Source of the DNA: Levilactobacillus namurensis | GTDB lineage: Bacteria; Bacillota; Bacilli; Lactobacillales; Lactobacillaceae | Length of the DNA: 64,000 nt | Direction of reading: 5' to 3' | NCBI RefSeq assembly: GCF_032197885.1 | Contig: NZ_CP134159.1 | Coordinates: 1,426,001 to 1,490,000, forward strand | Part shown: positions 26,459 to 34,906 of the stretch, piece after piece | Position numbering within the stretch: the stretch's first letter is position 1 | Layout: every line of letters begins with the position of its first letter | Notes under the pieces: model-generated | Seen by the model: only the letters and a program-made list of their open reading frames with translations | Told to the model about the DNA's origin: nothing | The model's database searches: none | Position numbers and translations under genes: made by a program

Positions 26459-26492
26459 AAAAAGGGTTCGAGACAGACGTCTCGAACCCTTC
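26459..26492 (-). terminator. Terminator after pyk
   Basis: On the minus strand AAGGGTTCGAGAC/GTCTCGAACCCTT, a 13-bp perfect stem with a 4-nt loop, is followed by TTTTT, 20 bases after the pyk stop. Confidence 0.93.
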
Positions 26493-26511
26493 CATTAGAT
26501 TTCAGTTAAGC

Positions 26512-28269
26512 TTAAAGTGCGTTAGAAGCACCGTGGTAAACGATCCCACGACGAGAGTCAACGGTGATCAATTCACCATCAGAGATCTTGTCACTGGCAC
26601 CAGCGGCACCAACGATGACAGGAATCCCCATGGAGATACCGACAACAGCGGCATGAGAAGTCAACCCACCGTTTTCAACGATAACGGCACTGGACTTTTC
26701 AATGGCTGGCAAGTAGTCCTTGTCAGTGTTCTTGGCAATCAGGATACTACCTTCAGTCACCTTAGCGTTGGCATCAGCAGCGGTGTTCGCGATAACGGCT
26801 TTACCGATAACCGTGTCATCACCGACACCTTGACCTTGAACTAACTTAGAACCAATTAATTGGATCTTCATCAAGTTCGTAGTCCCACGTTCGCCGACAG
26901 GAACACCGGCAGTGATCAGGATTAAGTCGCCTTCCTTAGCCAAGCCGGTTTCAACAGCCTTAGCAGCTGCTAAATCGAACATTGCATCAGTGTTAGAAGG
27001 CTTTTCCGTAACGATTGGGTAAACACCCCAGTTGACCATCAACCCACGACGGGTCCGGTCATCAAACGTAACGGCTAAGATGTTGGCATTTGGACGGTAC
27101 TTGGAGATCATCCGCGCCGTGTAGCCGGATTCCGTAGCAGCCACGATGGTCTTAACCCCTAATTGGTTAGCGACCCGGGCAACGGAAGCACCGATAGATT
27201 CCGTAACGTCACCGTTATCGAAGTCTAAGTTGTCCCGACCAAAGTCCTTCAAAGCATTTTCAGCCTTGATGTCGATCCGGTTCATCGTCGTAACGGCTTC
27301 AACAGGGTATTCACCGTTAGCACTTTCACCAGAAAGCATGGTTGCGTCCGTACCATCAAAGACGGCGTTGGCAACGTCAGAAGCTTCGGCACGCGTAGGA
27401 CGTGGGTTTTCTTGCATGGAGTCCAACATTTGGGTCGCCGTGATCACTGGCTTACCTAAGGCGTTGCACTTCTTGATCAAAGCCTTTTGAACCAAAGGCA
27501 CGTTTTCCGTTGGAATTTCGACACCCATGTCACCACGAGCAACCATCAGACCATCGGAAACCTTGATGATGTCATCAAAGTTGTCGATACCTTCTTGGGA
27601 TTCGATCTTAGGGAAGATTTGCACGTGTTCCATGTGCTTTTCTTCGAGGAGTTCACGAATATCCAAAACATCTTGTGGCTTCCGAACGAAGGAAGCGGCG
27701 ATGAAGTTGATTTCGTGGTCCAGACCGAAGCGAATGTCATCGGAGTCCTTTTCAGTGATCCCAGGTAAGTTGATGGAAACGCCAGGAGCGTTAACACCCT
27801 TACGGGAACCTAAAACACCATCGTTTTGGGCAGTCACAACTAATTCCTTAGTTGCGTCATCCTTCTTGTCAACGACCGTGTCCAGCAGACCATCATCGAA
27901 TAAGACGTGGCCGCCTTCGTGAACATCATCGTACAGGCCAGGGTAAGTAACCGCGATTTTTTCCTTGGTTCCTTCGATGGAAGCATCCATGGAGATCCGG
28001 AATTGATCACCGGTCGTGAAATTCAACTTACCACCTTGTTGAACGGTCGTCCGGATTTCGGCACCCTTCGTATCCAACATGATACCAACCGTCTTACCAG
28101 TAATCTTTTCCGCCTTGTGGACGTTTTCCAAACGGCCAAGGTGTTCTTCGTGATCACCATGTGAGAAGTTAAACCGGAAAATGTTAGCGCCGGCTTCAAT
28201 CAACTTAACAATCGTATCGACGTCAGTACTTGCAGGACCAAGGGTACTTACGATCTTGGTTTTCTTCAT
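26512..28269 (-). CDS. pyk: Pyruvate kinase
   Basis: It makes pyruvate and ATP from phosphoenolpyruvate and ADP, the last ATP-yielding step of glycolysis and of the phosphoketolase route. The 585-residue protein opens MKKTKIVSTLGPAS and contains FRFNFSHGDHEEH, the signature KIESQEGIDNFDDI and VARGDMGVEIP. It carries the C-terminal PEP-utiliser swivelling domain with GGLTSHAAVVG at about residues 510-560, as in Bacillus and lactobacilli. AAAGGAGAG precedes the ATG. Codon bias is that of a highly expressed gene. A promoter and a cre-like site lie upstream. Confidence 0.97.
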   Translation of the reverse strand: MKKTKIVSTLGPASTDVDTIVKLIEAGANIFRFNFSHGDHEEHLGRLENVHKAEKITGKTVGIMLDTKGAEIRTTVQQGGKLNFTTGDQFRISMDASIEGTKEKIAVTYPGLYDDVHEGGHVLFDDGLLDTVVDKKDDATKELVVTAQNDGVLGSRKGVNAPGVSINLPGITEKDSDDIRFGLDHEINFIAASFVRKPQDVLDIRELLEEKHMEHVQIFPKIESQEGIDNFDDIIKVSDGLMVARGDMGVEIPTENVPLVQKALIKKCNALGKPVITATQMLDSMQENPRPTRAEASDVANAVFDGTDATMLSGESANGEYPVEAVTTMNRIDIKAENALKDFGRDNLDFDNGDVTESIGASVARVANQLGVKTIVAATESGYTARMISKYRPNANILAVTFDDRTRRGLMVNWGVYPIVTEKPSNTDAMFDLAAAKAVETGLAKEGDLILITAGVPVGERGTTNLMKIQLIGSKLVQGQGVGDDTVIGKAVIANTAADANAKVTEGSILIAKNTDKDYLPAIEKSSAVIVENGGLTSHAAVVGISMGIPVIVGAAGASDKISDGELITVDSRRGIVYHGASNAL

Positions 28270-28360
28270 TAGAAAAATCTCTCCTTTAGAATTGGCACGA
28301 ACACAGCTTACCAAAAAATTCGGCAAACCAAAGTTTCGGCACAAATTTGATTCCAAAAGT

Positions 28361-28389
28361 ATTTTAGCACTTTTAAAAATTTATGTCTG
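28361..28389 (-). promoter_or_regulatory. pyk promoter
   Basis: On the minus strand CAGACA, a 17-base spacer ending in TGC, and TAAAAT form an extended -10 promoter with a leader of about 85 bases before pyk. Confidence 0.65.
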
Positions 28390-28432
28390 CTATGTTCGTC
28401 GAATTTCACTGAGTTTGTTTCTAAATTCTCAA

Positions 28433-28446
28433 AGTAAGCGTTTTCC
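28433..28446 (-). promoter_or_regulatory. Catabolite-responsive element (cre) upstream of pyk
   Basis: On the minus strand GGAAAACGCTTACT matches the CcpA consensus TGWAARCGYTWNCW at 13 of 14 positions. Its centre is about 85 bases upstream of the predicted start point, a position usually associated with CcpA activation, as known for glycolytic operons of lactic acid bacteria. The match is seen; the activation is inferred. Confidence 0.6.
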
Positions 28447-28511
28447 GGCGACGTTTCCGTCTTTTCCGGGTTCCTTTTTTAATCATTTACTTATAATTAA
28501 GCGTCGTTTTT

Positions 28512-29246
28512 TTAAATTTTCGGGGCCACTTGATCCGCCGTGGGAATCGTGAAACCGAGTTCAGCGATATCCGCATCGAACGTCTTGACCGTGTCCACCG
28601 AAACCTGTAGCGCATCTTTACCAAACTTGGTCATCTTGGCCAGAATCTTGGGTGGCACCGTAATAATGTCACAGCCCATTCGATCAGCCTGAACGATGTT
28701 AAAGACTTCACGAGTGCTAGCCCAGAGGAGTTCCACCCCCGCCTTGGCGTGGCATAGCGTGGCTGCTTGCCGCATCAGCGGCAACGGATCGACACCCGTA
28801 TCCGCGATACGGCCAGCAAAGACGGAAACAATGCCCCCGACTGCGGGATTCAAGGCGTCCACTGCCAATTGAACCTGTTCCAAGGTGGTAATGGCCGTCA
28901 CGTTGACCTGAACCCCCGCTTGGGAGAGTTGAGAAATCACCGCCGTATTATCGGCCCCCGTTGCCCGAATGATGGGGACCTTGACCGCCACGTGCGACCC
29001 CAGGTTCGCCAAGACCAAGGCTTCCTTTAACATCTGGTCCGGTTGGTTCGCAAACACTTCAAAACTAATGGATTGGTCCGGAAAGGCCGCCACGGCCTCA
29101 CGGGCAAAGGCTAGATAATCAGTAATCCCCGCGGCCTTCATTAAGCTGGGATTCGTGGTAAAGCCCTGGACGATCCCTTGAGCCGCAACCTGCTTCATCG
29201 CTGTAAGTTCTGCGCCATCTGAATAAACTTTAACGTTCAACTGCAT
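28512..29246 (-). CDS. Transaldolase / fructose-6-phosphate aldolase family protein
   Basis: This 244-residue class I aldolase-fold protein has GFTTNPSLMKAAG near residue 32, the Schiff-base lysine in HVAVKVPII near 84, NVTAITTLEQV near 113 and VSVFAGRIADTG near 139, typical of the short transaldolase/F6P aldolase family. It could interconvert sugar phosphates by dihydroxyacetone transfer. GGAGGTTTTTTTA precedes the ATG. It sits between dnaE and pyk, where homofermentative lactobacilli have pfkA, and so may replace glycolytic flux functions in a phosphoketolase organism. The true substrate pair is unknown. Confidence 0.85.
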   Translation of the reverse strand: MQLNVKVYSDGAELTAMKQVAAQGIVQGFTTNPSLMKAAGITDYLAFAREAVAAFPDQSISFEVFANQPDQMLKEALVLANLGSHVAVKVPIIRATGADNTAVISQLSQAGVQVNVTAITTLEQVQLAVDALNPAVGGIVSVFAGRIADTGVDPLPLMRQAATLCHAKAGVELLWASTREVFNIVQADRMGCDIITVPPKILAKMTKFGKDALQVSVDTVKTFDADIAELGFTIPTADQVAPKI

Positions 29247-29329
29247 TAAAAAAACCTCCAAAGTTCAATATCGTGTCATTGGTATATATCATACTAAAGC
29301 CGGTATTATAAGTCTAGAGGTTTTTTTAA
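29246..29329 (-). promoter_or_regulatory. 13-bp inverted repeat covering the transaldolase ribosome-binding site
   Basis: TTAAAAAAACCTC at 29246-29258 and GAGGTTTTTTTAA at 29317-29329 are perfect complements 58 bases apart. In a minus-strand transcript that enters from dnaE, the upstream arm could pair with the GAGG ribosome site of the transaldolase gene and hide it. A TATAAT element between the arms (minus strand, near 29307-29312) could start a shorter transcript lacking the upstream arm. Confidence 0.45.
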
Positions 29330-29339
29330 TTAAATTGGT

Positions 29340-32300
29340 CTATCCATTTTGTAAAACAACGTTGCCCCGGCCCATAAGCTGTTCCAACAAAGCCTGCAAC
29401 GATGAATCGTCCGCCAACCACTGCCGTTGCGGCAGCACCCGCTTCTGGTCGGTCTGGGGTTGGTAAACGATGACCGGTACGGCTCCCGTATGGTGGGTCA
29501 AGAAGGTCGCCAGGGCTTGCGCCGTCTGGCGGTCATCGTGCTGGGCATCGACGCGAATGAACCATCGCGCTCCGGCCGGCAATTGCGTGGGCGCAGGCGC
29601 CATCTCCACCTGATCCGCCACGACCTGAAGCCCCCGCTCGCGCTCGACCTTACCGCGAATGACGACCACTTGATCCGTCGCTAACCACTCGGCCGCCCGC
29701 CGATAGGTGTTCGGAAAGACCGTGACCCGGACTTCTCCCGACTCATCACTGACCGTCAAGAAGGCCATAGGCTCGCCCCGCTTGGTCCGAATTGTCCGAA
29801 TCGCCGTGATGTAGGCGACCAGCGTTACCCGGTTGACCGTAGCCAATTCACTGATGGGTTGGGCGTGACGCTTGGTCGCCAACTCACGGTACTGTTCTAC
29901 CGGATGACCCGATAAGTAGGCGCCCAAGACGGCCTCTTCTTTAGTCAGCTTAGTCATCAAGTCCAGGTCTGGTCGCGCCTTCACTTTAGGGGCTAGCGCC
30001 GCGAACAATTCCACGTTATCTCCGGACAGCTCAACACTGCTCAAGAACTCCGGAATCGCCGCAATCAGCTCCGCCCGGTTATACCCGAAGTGGTCAAAGG
30101 CCCCCGCGTAGACCAAAGCATCCAGCAAGTCTTCCTTTCGGTATTTCGGCTCAATCCGTTCCAAAAACTGGTGTAGGTCATGGTACGGTCCCTGAGCATG
30201 CCGGTCCGCCAAGACGTCCCGCAAGAAGTCGCGTCGAACGCCCTTGATGGCGCTCAGGCCAAAGATGATGGCGTGGTGCTGCGTCAGGTTGAAGTAGGCC
30301 GTCGACTGGTTGATATCTGGTGGCAAAATGGTCACGCCGTGGCGCTTGGCCTCGGTGAGGTACAACTTGGTCTTGGTGGGCACGTTGATCACCGAATTCA
30401 GCAACGCCGCGTAAAACGGCCCCGGATAATGGGCTTTTAAATAGGCCAGTTGAAAGGCCAGCTTGCTATACGCGACCGCGTGTGACCGGTTGAACCCGTA
30501 ATTGGCAAACCGGTCCATGTACGCAAAGACCTGCTCGGCCACGTCGCGGGGATAGCCCAGCCGTTGCGCGCCACTCACAAATTGCCGTTGCATGGCGTCC
30601 ATCGTGGCCTTTTTCTTCTTACTCATTGCCCGCCGCAACAAATCGGCTTGGCCCAGCGTAAAGCCCCCCATGACGGAGGCCACCTGCATGACCTGCTCTT
30701 GATAGACCAGGATGCCGTACGTAGGCCCCAAAATGGGCTTCAGCGCCGCAGCTGGATAGGTTATCGGTTCTTGCCCCCGCTTGCGCTTCACAAACGTGTC
30801 AATGTTTTCCATTGGGCCGGGCCGGTACAACGCGTTGACGGCCGCGACCAATTCAAAGCTATCGGGTTGCAGTTGCCGCAAGACTCGCTTGATGCCGGCT
30901 GATTCAAACTGGAAGACCCCGTTAGTTTCCCCTTGGGCAAAAAGCTTCAGGGTCGCCGGGTCATTTAAGTCGATAGCGTTCACGTCCAGGGAATGGCCCG
31001 TCTGCCGCTTAACCAGCCGCAACGCGTTCGCTAGGATACTCAGATTCCGCAGCCCCAAGAAGTCCATCTTCAAGAGGCCGACCGCTTCAACGGTGTTCTT
31101 GGGGTACTGCGTCATCAGCAGCTCATCGCTTCCCGGTTGTAGGGGTACCAACTGCGTCAGGTCCCCCTGACTTAAGACGATGCCGGCCGCATGGGTCGAG
31201 TAATTACGGGGAAGCCCCTCTAATTCTTGGGCGGTGGTGAAGAGCAACCGGTTACGTTCACTATCCGCCACCAGGTTCCGTAAGCGTTGGGACTGTCGAT
31301 AGGCTTCCGCCAAGGTCACGTGTAATTGGTTGGGAATCGCTGCGCTCCAGTCACTCATCTCATACGGGCTGACGCCTAAGACCCGCCCCACATCCCGTAG
31401 AGCGGCCTTAGCAGCCAGCGTTCCAAACGTAATGATCTGAGCGACCCGGGTATGCCCGTACTTATCATGCACGTAGTTGAGCACATCCCCGCGCCGATCA
31501 TCCGGGATATCCAAGTCGATGTCGGGCATCTGCGCCCGCTCCTCGTTCAAGAACCGTTCAAATAAGAGGTGGTAGCGCAAAGGGTCGACCTCCGTGATGG
31601 CCAAAACATAGGCCACCAGGGAACCAGCCGCCGACCCCCGGCCCGGCCCCGTCTGAATATGGGCCCGGTGCGCGTAATTCATCACGTCCCAGACAATCAA
31701 AAAGTAATCATCGAACCCCATCCGGTGAATGACCCCCAGCTCCCGGTCTAACCGCTGTTGATAGTCTTGCGTCGGCGCATCTGGCAACTCACGTAACCGG
31801 CGCGCCAATCCTTGGGCACAGAGCTGTTGCAAATACGACTGTGAGGTCTGACCAGCTGGTGTCGGGTAGTGGGGAAGCTGCGGCTGCTGAAACTTCAGCG
31901 TGACCTGAGTTGCATCAGCTAACCGGCCCGTATTAGCGGCGGCTTGTTGCAGCAACGGGCTCGCAAACCGCTGCTCTTGATCCGCGGCCGGACGTAGCCA
32001 ATGCTGACCCGCTTGCTGCTTGGCCGTTGCCGGATCATCAATGGTGGTTCCCGCCGCAATGGCCCGCAACACGGCCGTTGCAAAGTGGTCTTCCCGGTTC
32101 AGGTATGCCACGGGCTCCACGGCCACCAATGCAACCTGGGCCTGCCGACTAAGTTGGGCCAACTGGTCTTGGCGCTCGGGGGATAACGTCGGCGAAATTC
32201 CCAGCCAGACTTGATCCGTCCCCACCAGTTGCTGCAGTCGTTGTAGAACCTGGGCGGCCCCGGTCGTATCACCGGTTGCCAATAACTGATGCACCTCGCT

Positions 32301-32681
32301 ATTCAGCGGCGCGACCACCATCACGTGCGTCAACTTAGCAGCCTGCTGTCCTAGATCCACGGGGCCTTGCCCCACCTGGGCGGCCGTCGAGAGTTGCATC
32401 AACTGTTGATACCCCGTAAAGTCGCGGGCAATGACCAGCCAGTCAAGATTGGTCGCCTGTTGCGCCACGATTCCTTGCGCCGTCAGCGTCAATCCCAGCA
32501 ACGGTTTAATCCCGGACTGCTGGCAAGCGTTGTAGAAGGCAACCGCGCCGTACATGACATTTTTATCCGTCAGGGCCAGAGCGGTATACCCCCGTTGCTT
32601 GGCCGTCTGCACCAAAGCCTCAATGCGGTTAGGACTCTGTAATAAGCTGTAGGTACTCAGAACTTGTAGTGGTACGAACAC
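29340..32681 (-). CDS. dnaE: DNA polymerase III alpha subunit DnaE
   Basis: This 1113-residue protein lacks the exonuclease insertion of PolC. An N-terminal PHP domain (LLQSPNRIEALVQTAKQRG) is followed by the C-family polymerase core, with the catalytic acidic block MPDIDLDIPDDRR near residue 393 and the GPGRGSAAGSLVAY loop near 352, then a helix-hairpin-helix segment and a C-terminal OB fold (VTLVAYITAIRTIRTKRG). In Firmicutes DnaE extends primers and works on the lagging strand with PolC. A GTG start at 32681 follows GGGGAGAAGCG; the longer frame has no ribosome site. Confidence 0.96.
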   Translation of the reverse strand: MFVPLQVLSTYSLLQSPNRIEALVQTAKQRGYTALALTDKNVMYGAVAFYNACQQSGIKPLLGLTLTAQGIVAQQATNLDWLVIARDFTGYQQLMQLSTAAQVGQGPVDLGQQAAKLTHVMVVAPLNSEVHQLLATGDTTGAAQVLQRLQQLVGTDQVWLGISPTLSPERQDQLAQLSRQAQVALVAVEPVAYLNREDHFATAVLRAIAAGTTIDDPATAKQQAGQHWLRPAADQEQRFASPLLQQAAANTGRLADATQVTLKFQQPQLPHYPTPAGQTSQSYLQQLCAQGLARRLRELPDAPTQDYQQRLDRELGVIHRMGFDDYFLIVWDVMNYAHRAHIQTGPGRGSAAGSLVAYVLAITEVDPLRYHLLFERFLNEERAQMPDIDLDIPDDRRGDVLNYVHDKYGHTRVAQIITFGTLAAKAALRDVGRVLGVSPYEMSDWSAAIPNQLHVTLAEAYRQSQRLRNLVADSERNRLLFTTAQELEGLPRNYSTHAAGIVLSQGDLTQLVPLQPGSDELLMTQYPKNTVEAVGLLKMDFLGLRNLSILANALRLVKRQTGHSLDVNAIDLNDPATLKLFAQGETNGVFQFESAGIKRVLRQLQPDSFELVAAVNALYRPGPMENIDTFVKRKRGQEPITYPAAALKPILGPTYGILVYQEQVMQVASVMGGFTLGQADLLRRAMSKKKKATMDAMQRQFVSGAQRLGYPRDVAEQVFAYMDRFANYGFNRSHAVAYSKLAFQLAYLKAHYPGPFYAALLNSVINVPTKTKLYLTEAKRHGVTILPPDINQSTAYFNLTQHHAIIFGLSAIKGVRRDFLRDVLADRHAQGPYHDLHQFLERIEPKYRKEDLLDALVYAGAFDHFGYNRAELIAAIPEFLSSVELSGDNVELFAALAPKVKARPDLDLMTKLTKEEAVLGAYLSGHPVEQYRELATKRHAQPISELATVNRVTLVAYITAIRTIRTKRGEPMAFLTVSDESGEVRVTVFPNTYRRAAEWLATDQVVVIRGKVERERGLQVVADQVEMAPAPTQLPAGARWFIRVDAQHDDRQTAQALATFLTHHTGAVPVIVYQPQTDQKRVLPQRQWLADDSSLQALLEQLMGRGNVVLQNG

Positions 32682-32709
32682 ACCGCTTCTCCCCTTTCTT
32701 ATCCTGTCC

Positions 32710-32718
32710 ATTATACCA
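32710..32718 (-). promoter_or_regulatory. Probable dnaE promoter -10
   Basis: On the minus strand TGGTATAAT lies about 30 bases before the dnaE GTG. The -35 region is weak, so this is scored as an extended -10 element only. Confidence 0.4.
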
Positions 32719-32883
32719 GAAACCCCTAGAAAATCCGGAGAAACGAACGGACGTTCCAGCATCCCCCCACCGGTGTAGCCGGCCTTAAAATAAAACCGTG
32801 GTGATCGTCATCCGCCTTACCGGAACCTAATGTGCTATCAGGCCGCAGCACCTAATTCTATTATTGATGACTCTTATCACTTA

Positions 32884-32916
32884 AAAAAGACCTCATCCCC
32901 AGCAGGATAAGGTCAC
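32884..32916 (-). terminator. Minus-strand terminator in the dnaE upstream region
   Basis: On the minus strand GACCT.ATCC/GGAT.AGGTC with a short loop is followed by TTTTTT. It lies 265 bases after the end of the flavin oxidoreductase gene and could end its transcript, or a small RNA starting in the 32917-33181 stretch. That stretch and the 32719-32883 stretch hold no gene that I can see. Confidence 0.75.
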
Positions 32917-33181
32917 AGTGATTACTTGCGTAACGACGAGCGTTAGTTGTTTGTAGCCATGGTGTCAACCCATCAAATGTATGATGAGGCATACCACGGG
33001 CTCGAGGTCTAATAAGGGTTACGCCTTATCGTTTGGCTTTAACATCCCCCACGTTGATCCTTCCAATTTCAAACGTTAAAAACCATTGTTTTGGGACGCT
33101 CAATTTCCAGCCTCGTCAGGACCAACTGGTAAGACAGGTGATTATCACCGCCTGCCCCGTGACTAGACCAGGGTTGACTGC

Positions 33182-33826
33182 CTACCGGTAAAACCGAGTA
33201 AACGCCGCATCCAAGTCGCGATAGCCCGCCTGAACGGCATCGTCGATCCGGACGCCGTGGGTCTGGGTGCCCTGAATCCGGACAATGTCAAAGGTGTCAA
33301 AGCCCATGATCTCCGTAAACATCTTATCCAAATAGAGTCGGGAGAATTCCATGGGGGTGTAGCGGTCTTGGCGGGTATAGACACTCCCACTGGCCTGTAA
33401 TAAGAGCACCCGGTAATCGTCGGTCATCAACCCCACCGACCCCGCTTCCGTGTACCGGAACGTCTCTCGAGCAACCAGGATATTGTCCAGGTAGTCCTTT
33501 AACCGCGCCGTGACGTTAAAGTTGTGCAACGGCGACACGATGACGATTCGGTGGTGGGCCTTGAATTGTGCTAATAGCTGGCGATTCACGGCGGCCGTGT
33601 GCTGCTCGTCCGGCGTCAACGTCACGTGTTGGGCCTGCTTGCGCCAGACACCCAAGAGTGCTGTCGTGGTCAGTTGCGGAATCTCGGTCCCGTATAGATT
33701 CAAAACATCGACGGTCTGTTCCGGGAAGGCCGTCTGATAGTGTTCTAGGAAGCGCTGGGCTAACTTGGCCGAATAGTGTTGATCATTTTGAAAATCTGGA
33801 TGGGCGTTAATCAAAAGTGTGGTCAT
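33182..33826 (-). CDS. FMN-dependent NAD(P)H oxidoreductase (flavodoxin-2 fold, azoreductase-like)
   Basis: This 214-residue protein matches the AzoR/NQO-type flavodoxin fold: TTLLINAHPDFQNDQHYSAKLAQRFLEHYQ at the start (FMN phosphate region), RIVIVSPLHNFNVTARLKDYLDNILVARETFRY near residues 93-124, and LLLQASGSVY near 145. Such enzymes reduce quinones, azo compounds or flavins with NAD(P)H. TAAGGAG precedes the ATG. It is divergent from a WYL-type regulator, and a dyad sits across its promoter, so the regulator probably controls it. Confidence 0.87.
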   Translation of the reverse strand: MTTLLINAHPDFQNDQHYSAKLAQRFLEHYQTAFPEQTVDVLNLYGTEIPQLTTTALLGVWRKQAQHVTLTPDEQHTAAVNRQLLAQFKAHHRIVIVSPLHNFNVTARLKDYLDNILVARETFRYTEAGSVGLMTDDYRVLLLQASGSVYTRQDRYTPMEFSRLYLDKMFTEIMGFDTFDIVRIQGTQTHGVRIDDAVQAGYRDLDAAFTRFYR

Positions 33827-33856
33827 CTAAAAACTCCTTAGTGGTCTTGATTTGAT

Positions 33857-33885
33857 ATACTAAGCATAGCGTTGAATGGTGACAA
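33857..33885 (-). promoter_or_regulatory. Promoter of the flavin oxidoreductase gene
   Basis: On the minus strand TTGTCA, a 17-base spacer and TAGTAT form a promoter about 30 bases upstream of the ATG. Its -35 lies inside the dyad at 33875-33899. Confidence 0.7.
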
Positions 33886-33899
33886 TCAATGACACCATT
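33875..33899. promoter_or_regulatory. Dyad operator in the divergent oxidoreductase/regulator gap
   Basis: AATGGTGACA and TGACACCATT form an inverted repeat (AATGGTG/CACCATT arms, 11-base centre) that covers the -35 of the oxidoreductase promoter and lies 26 bases before the regulator start. It is a likely binding site for the adjacent regulator, acting as a repressor or redox/ligand switch. The binding is inferred. Confidence 0.55.
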
Positions 33900-33925
33900 G
33901 AAAATCTTTTTAAGGAGTGGTTCCC

Positions 33926-34876
33926 ATGACCCGTTCTGAACGGCTCAACCAAGAGCTAATCTTTCTCAGTAACCAAACCCAGTTTCATCTGGCCGACCTC
34001 ATGACGAAGTTTCAGATTTCAAAACGCACCGCCTTACGGGACATTGCCGCCCTAGAACAACTCGGACTGGCCTTTTACGTCGATCCCGGTCGCTACGGCG
34101 GTTACCAACTGATCCACCGGCGACTCTGGATTCCCGTGACCTTTAACCTCCAAGAGGTCAACGCCTTGTTTTTCGCCATCAAAGCGCTCCGGCTCCTCGC
34201 CGTGACCCCCTTTGACCAGTCTTACCGGACCATCTACGACAAGCTCATGGCAACGTTGCCCCACCAGGAACAACAGACCGTCGACCGCCTCCAGCAAGTG
34301 GTCCACTACTACACCGTCACCAACCTGGACCGCCCCAACTTTCTCCCGGACTTACTCCCTGCCATCTTAAAGCCGCAAGTGGTCCATCTGACCTTGAACA
34401 TTGCCCCCTACACCGGCGACTTTCAACTCTACGACCTCCTCTTTCGCCACGGCATCTGGTTCTTTAGCGGCTACCACTTGGCTGAACAGTCCTGGGGAAT
34501 CTACCGCTGCGATGCCATCCAAGCCCTGACTCCCACGGACCGTGTCGCCCCATTTACCAGCAGCGACTTACCCCAGGCCTTTCAGCGGTACCAAGACGCC
34601 CATTACACGATTCCCTTCCGCTGTCAGCTGACCCCTCTCGGCCGAGAAGAAGTACAAAAGAACCGCTACCCCAATATGCACCTTGACCACCACGCCGACC
34701 AAGATTGGCTAACGGGCAAGTACGCGCCCAGCGAACAGGCCTACATGGTCCAATACCTCTTGGGTCTGGGTGCCCAGGTCAAAGTCATCGCCCCCGCCAG
34801 CTTACGCCAAGCCTACCTCACCGCCCTACACCAAATACTAGACCAATACAAAACGGGCCGTGTCGACCGTCCCTAA
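33926..34876 (+). CDS. YafY/YobV-like HTH and WYL-domain transcriptional regulator
   Basis: The 316-residue protein starts at 33926, after TAAGGAG. Residues 1-60 form a DeoR/HTH_11 winged helix (FHLADLMTKFQISKRTALRDIAALEQLGL), followed by a WYL-type ligand domain (HGIWFFSGYHLAEQSWGIYRCDAIQAL near residues 173-200) and a WCX-like C-terminus. These regulators respond to nucleotides or small ligands and often control a divergent neighbour. It faces away from the flavin oxidoreductase gene across a 99-base gap with a dyad. It is convergent with the permease gene, 30 bases away. Confidence 0.85.
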   Translation: MTRSERLNQELIFLSNQTQFHLADLMTKFQISKRTALRDIAALEQLGLAFYVDPGRYGGYQLIHRRLWIPVTFNLQEVNALFFAIKALRLLAVTPFDQSYRTIYDKLMATLPHQEQQTVDRLQQVVHYYTVTNLDRPNFLPDLLPAILKPQVVHLTLNIAPYTGDFQLYDLLFRHGIWFFSGYHLAEQSWGIYRCDAIQALTPTDRVAPFTSSDLPQAFQRYQDAHYTIPFRCQLTPLGREEVQKNRYPNMHLDHHADQDWLTGKYAPSEQAYMVQYLLGLGAQVKVIAPASLRQAYLTALHQILDQYKTGRVDRP

Positions 34877-34906
34877 AGACGGCCTTCACGACCCAATTTC
34901 AGCAAG

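Noticed and set aside
26419..26844. Plus-strand 141-residue open frame over the pyk terminator and 3' end
   Set aside because: It is antisense to pyk and crosses its terminator; it is a shadow of a highly codon-biased gene.
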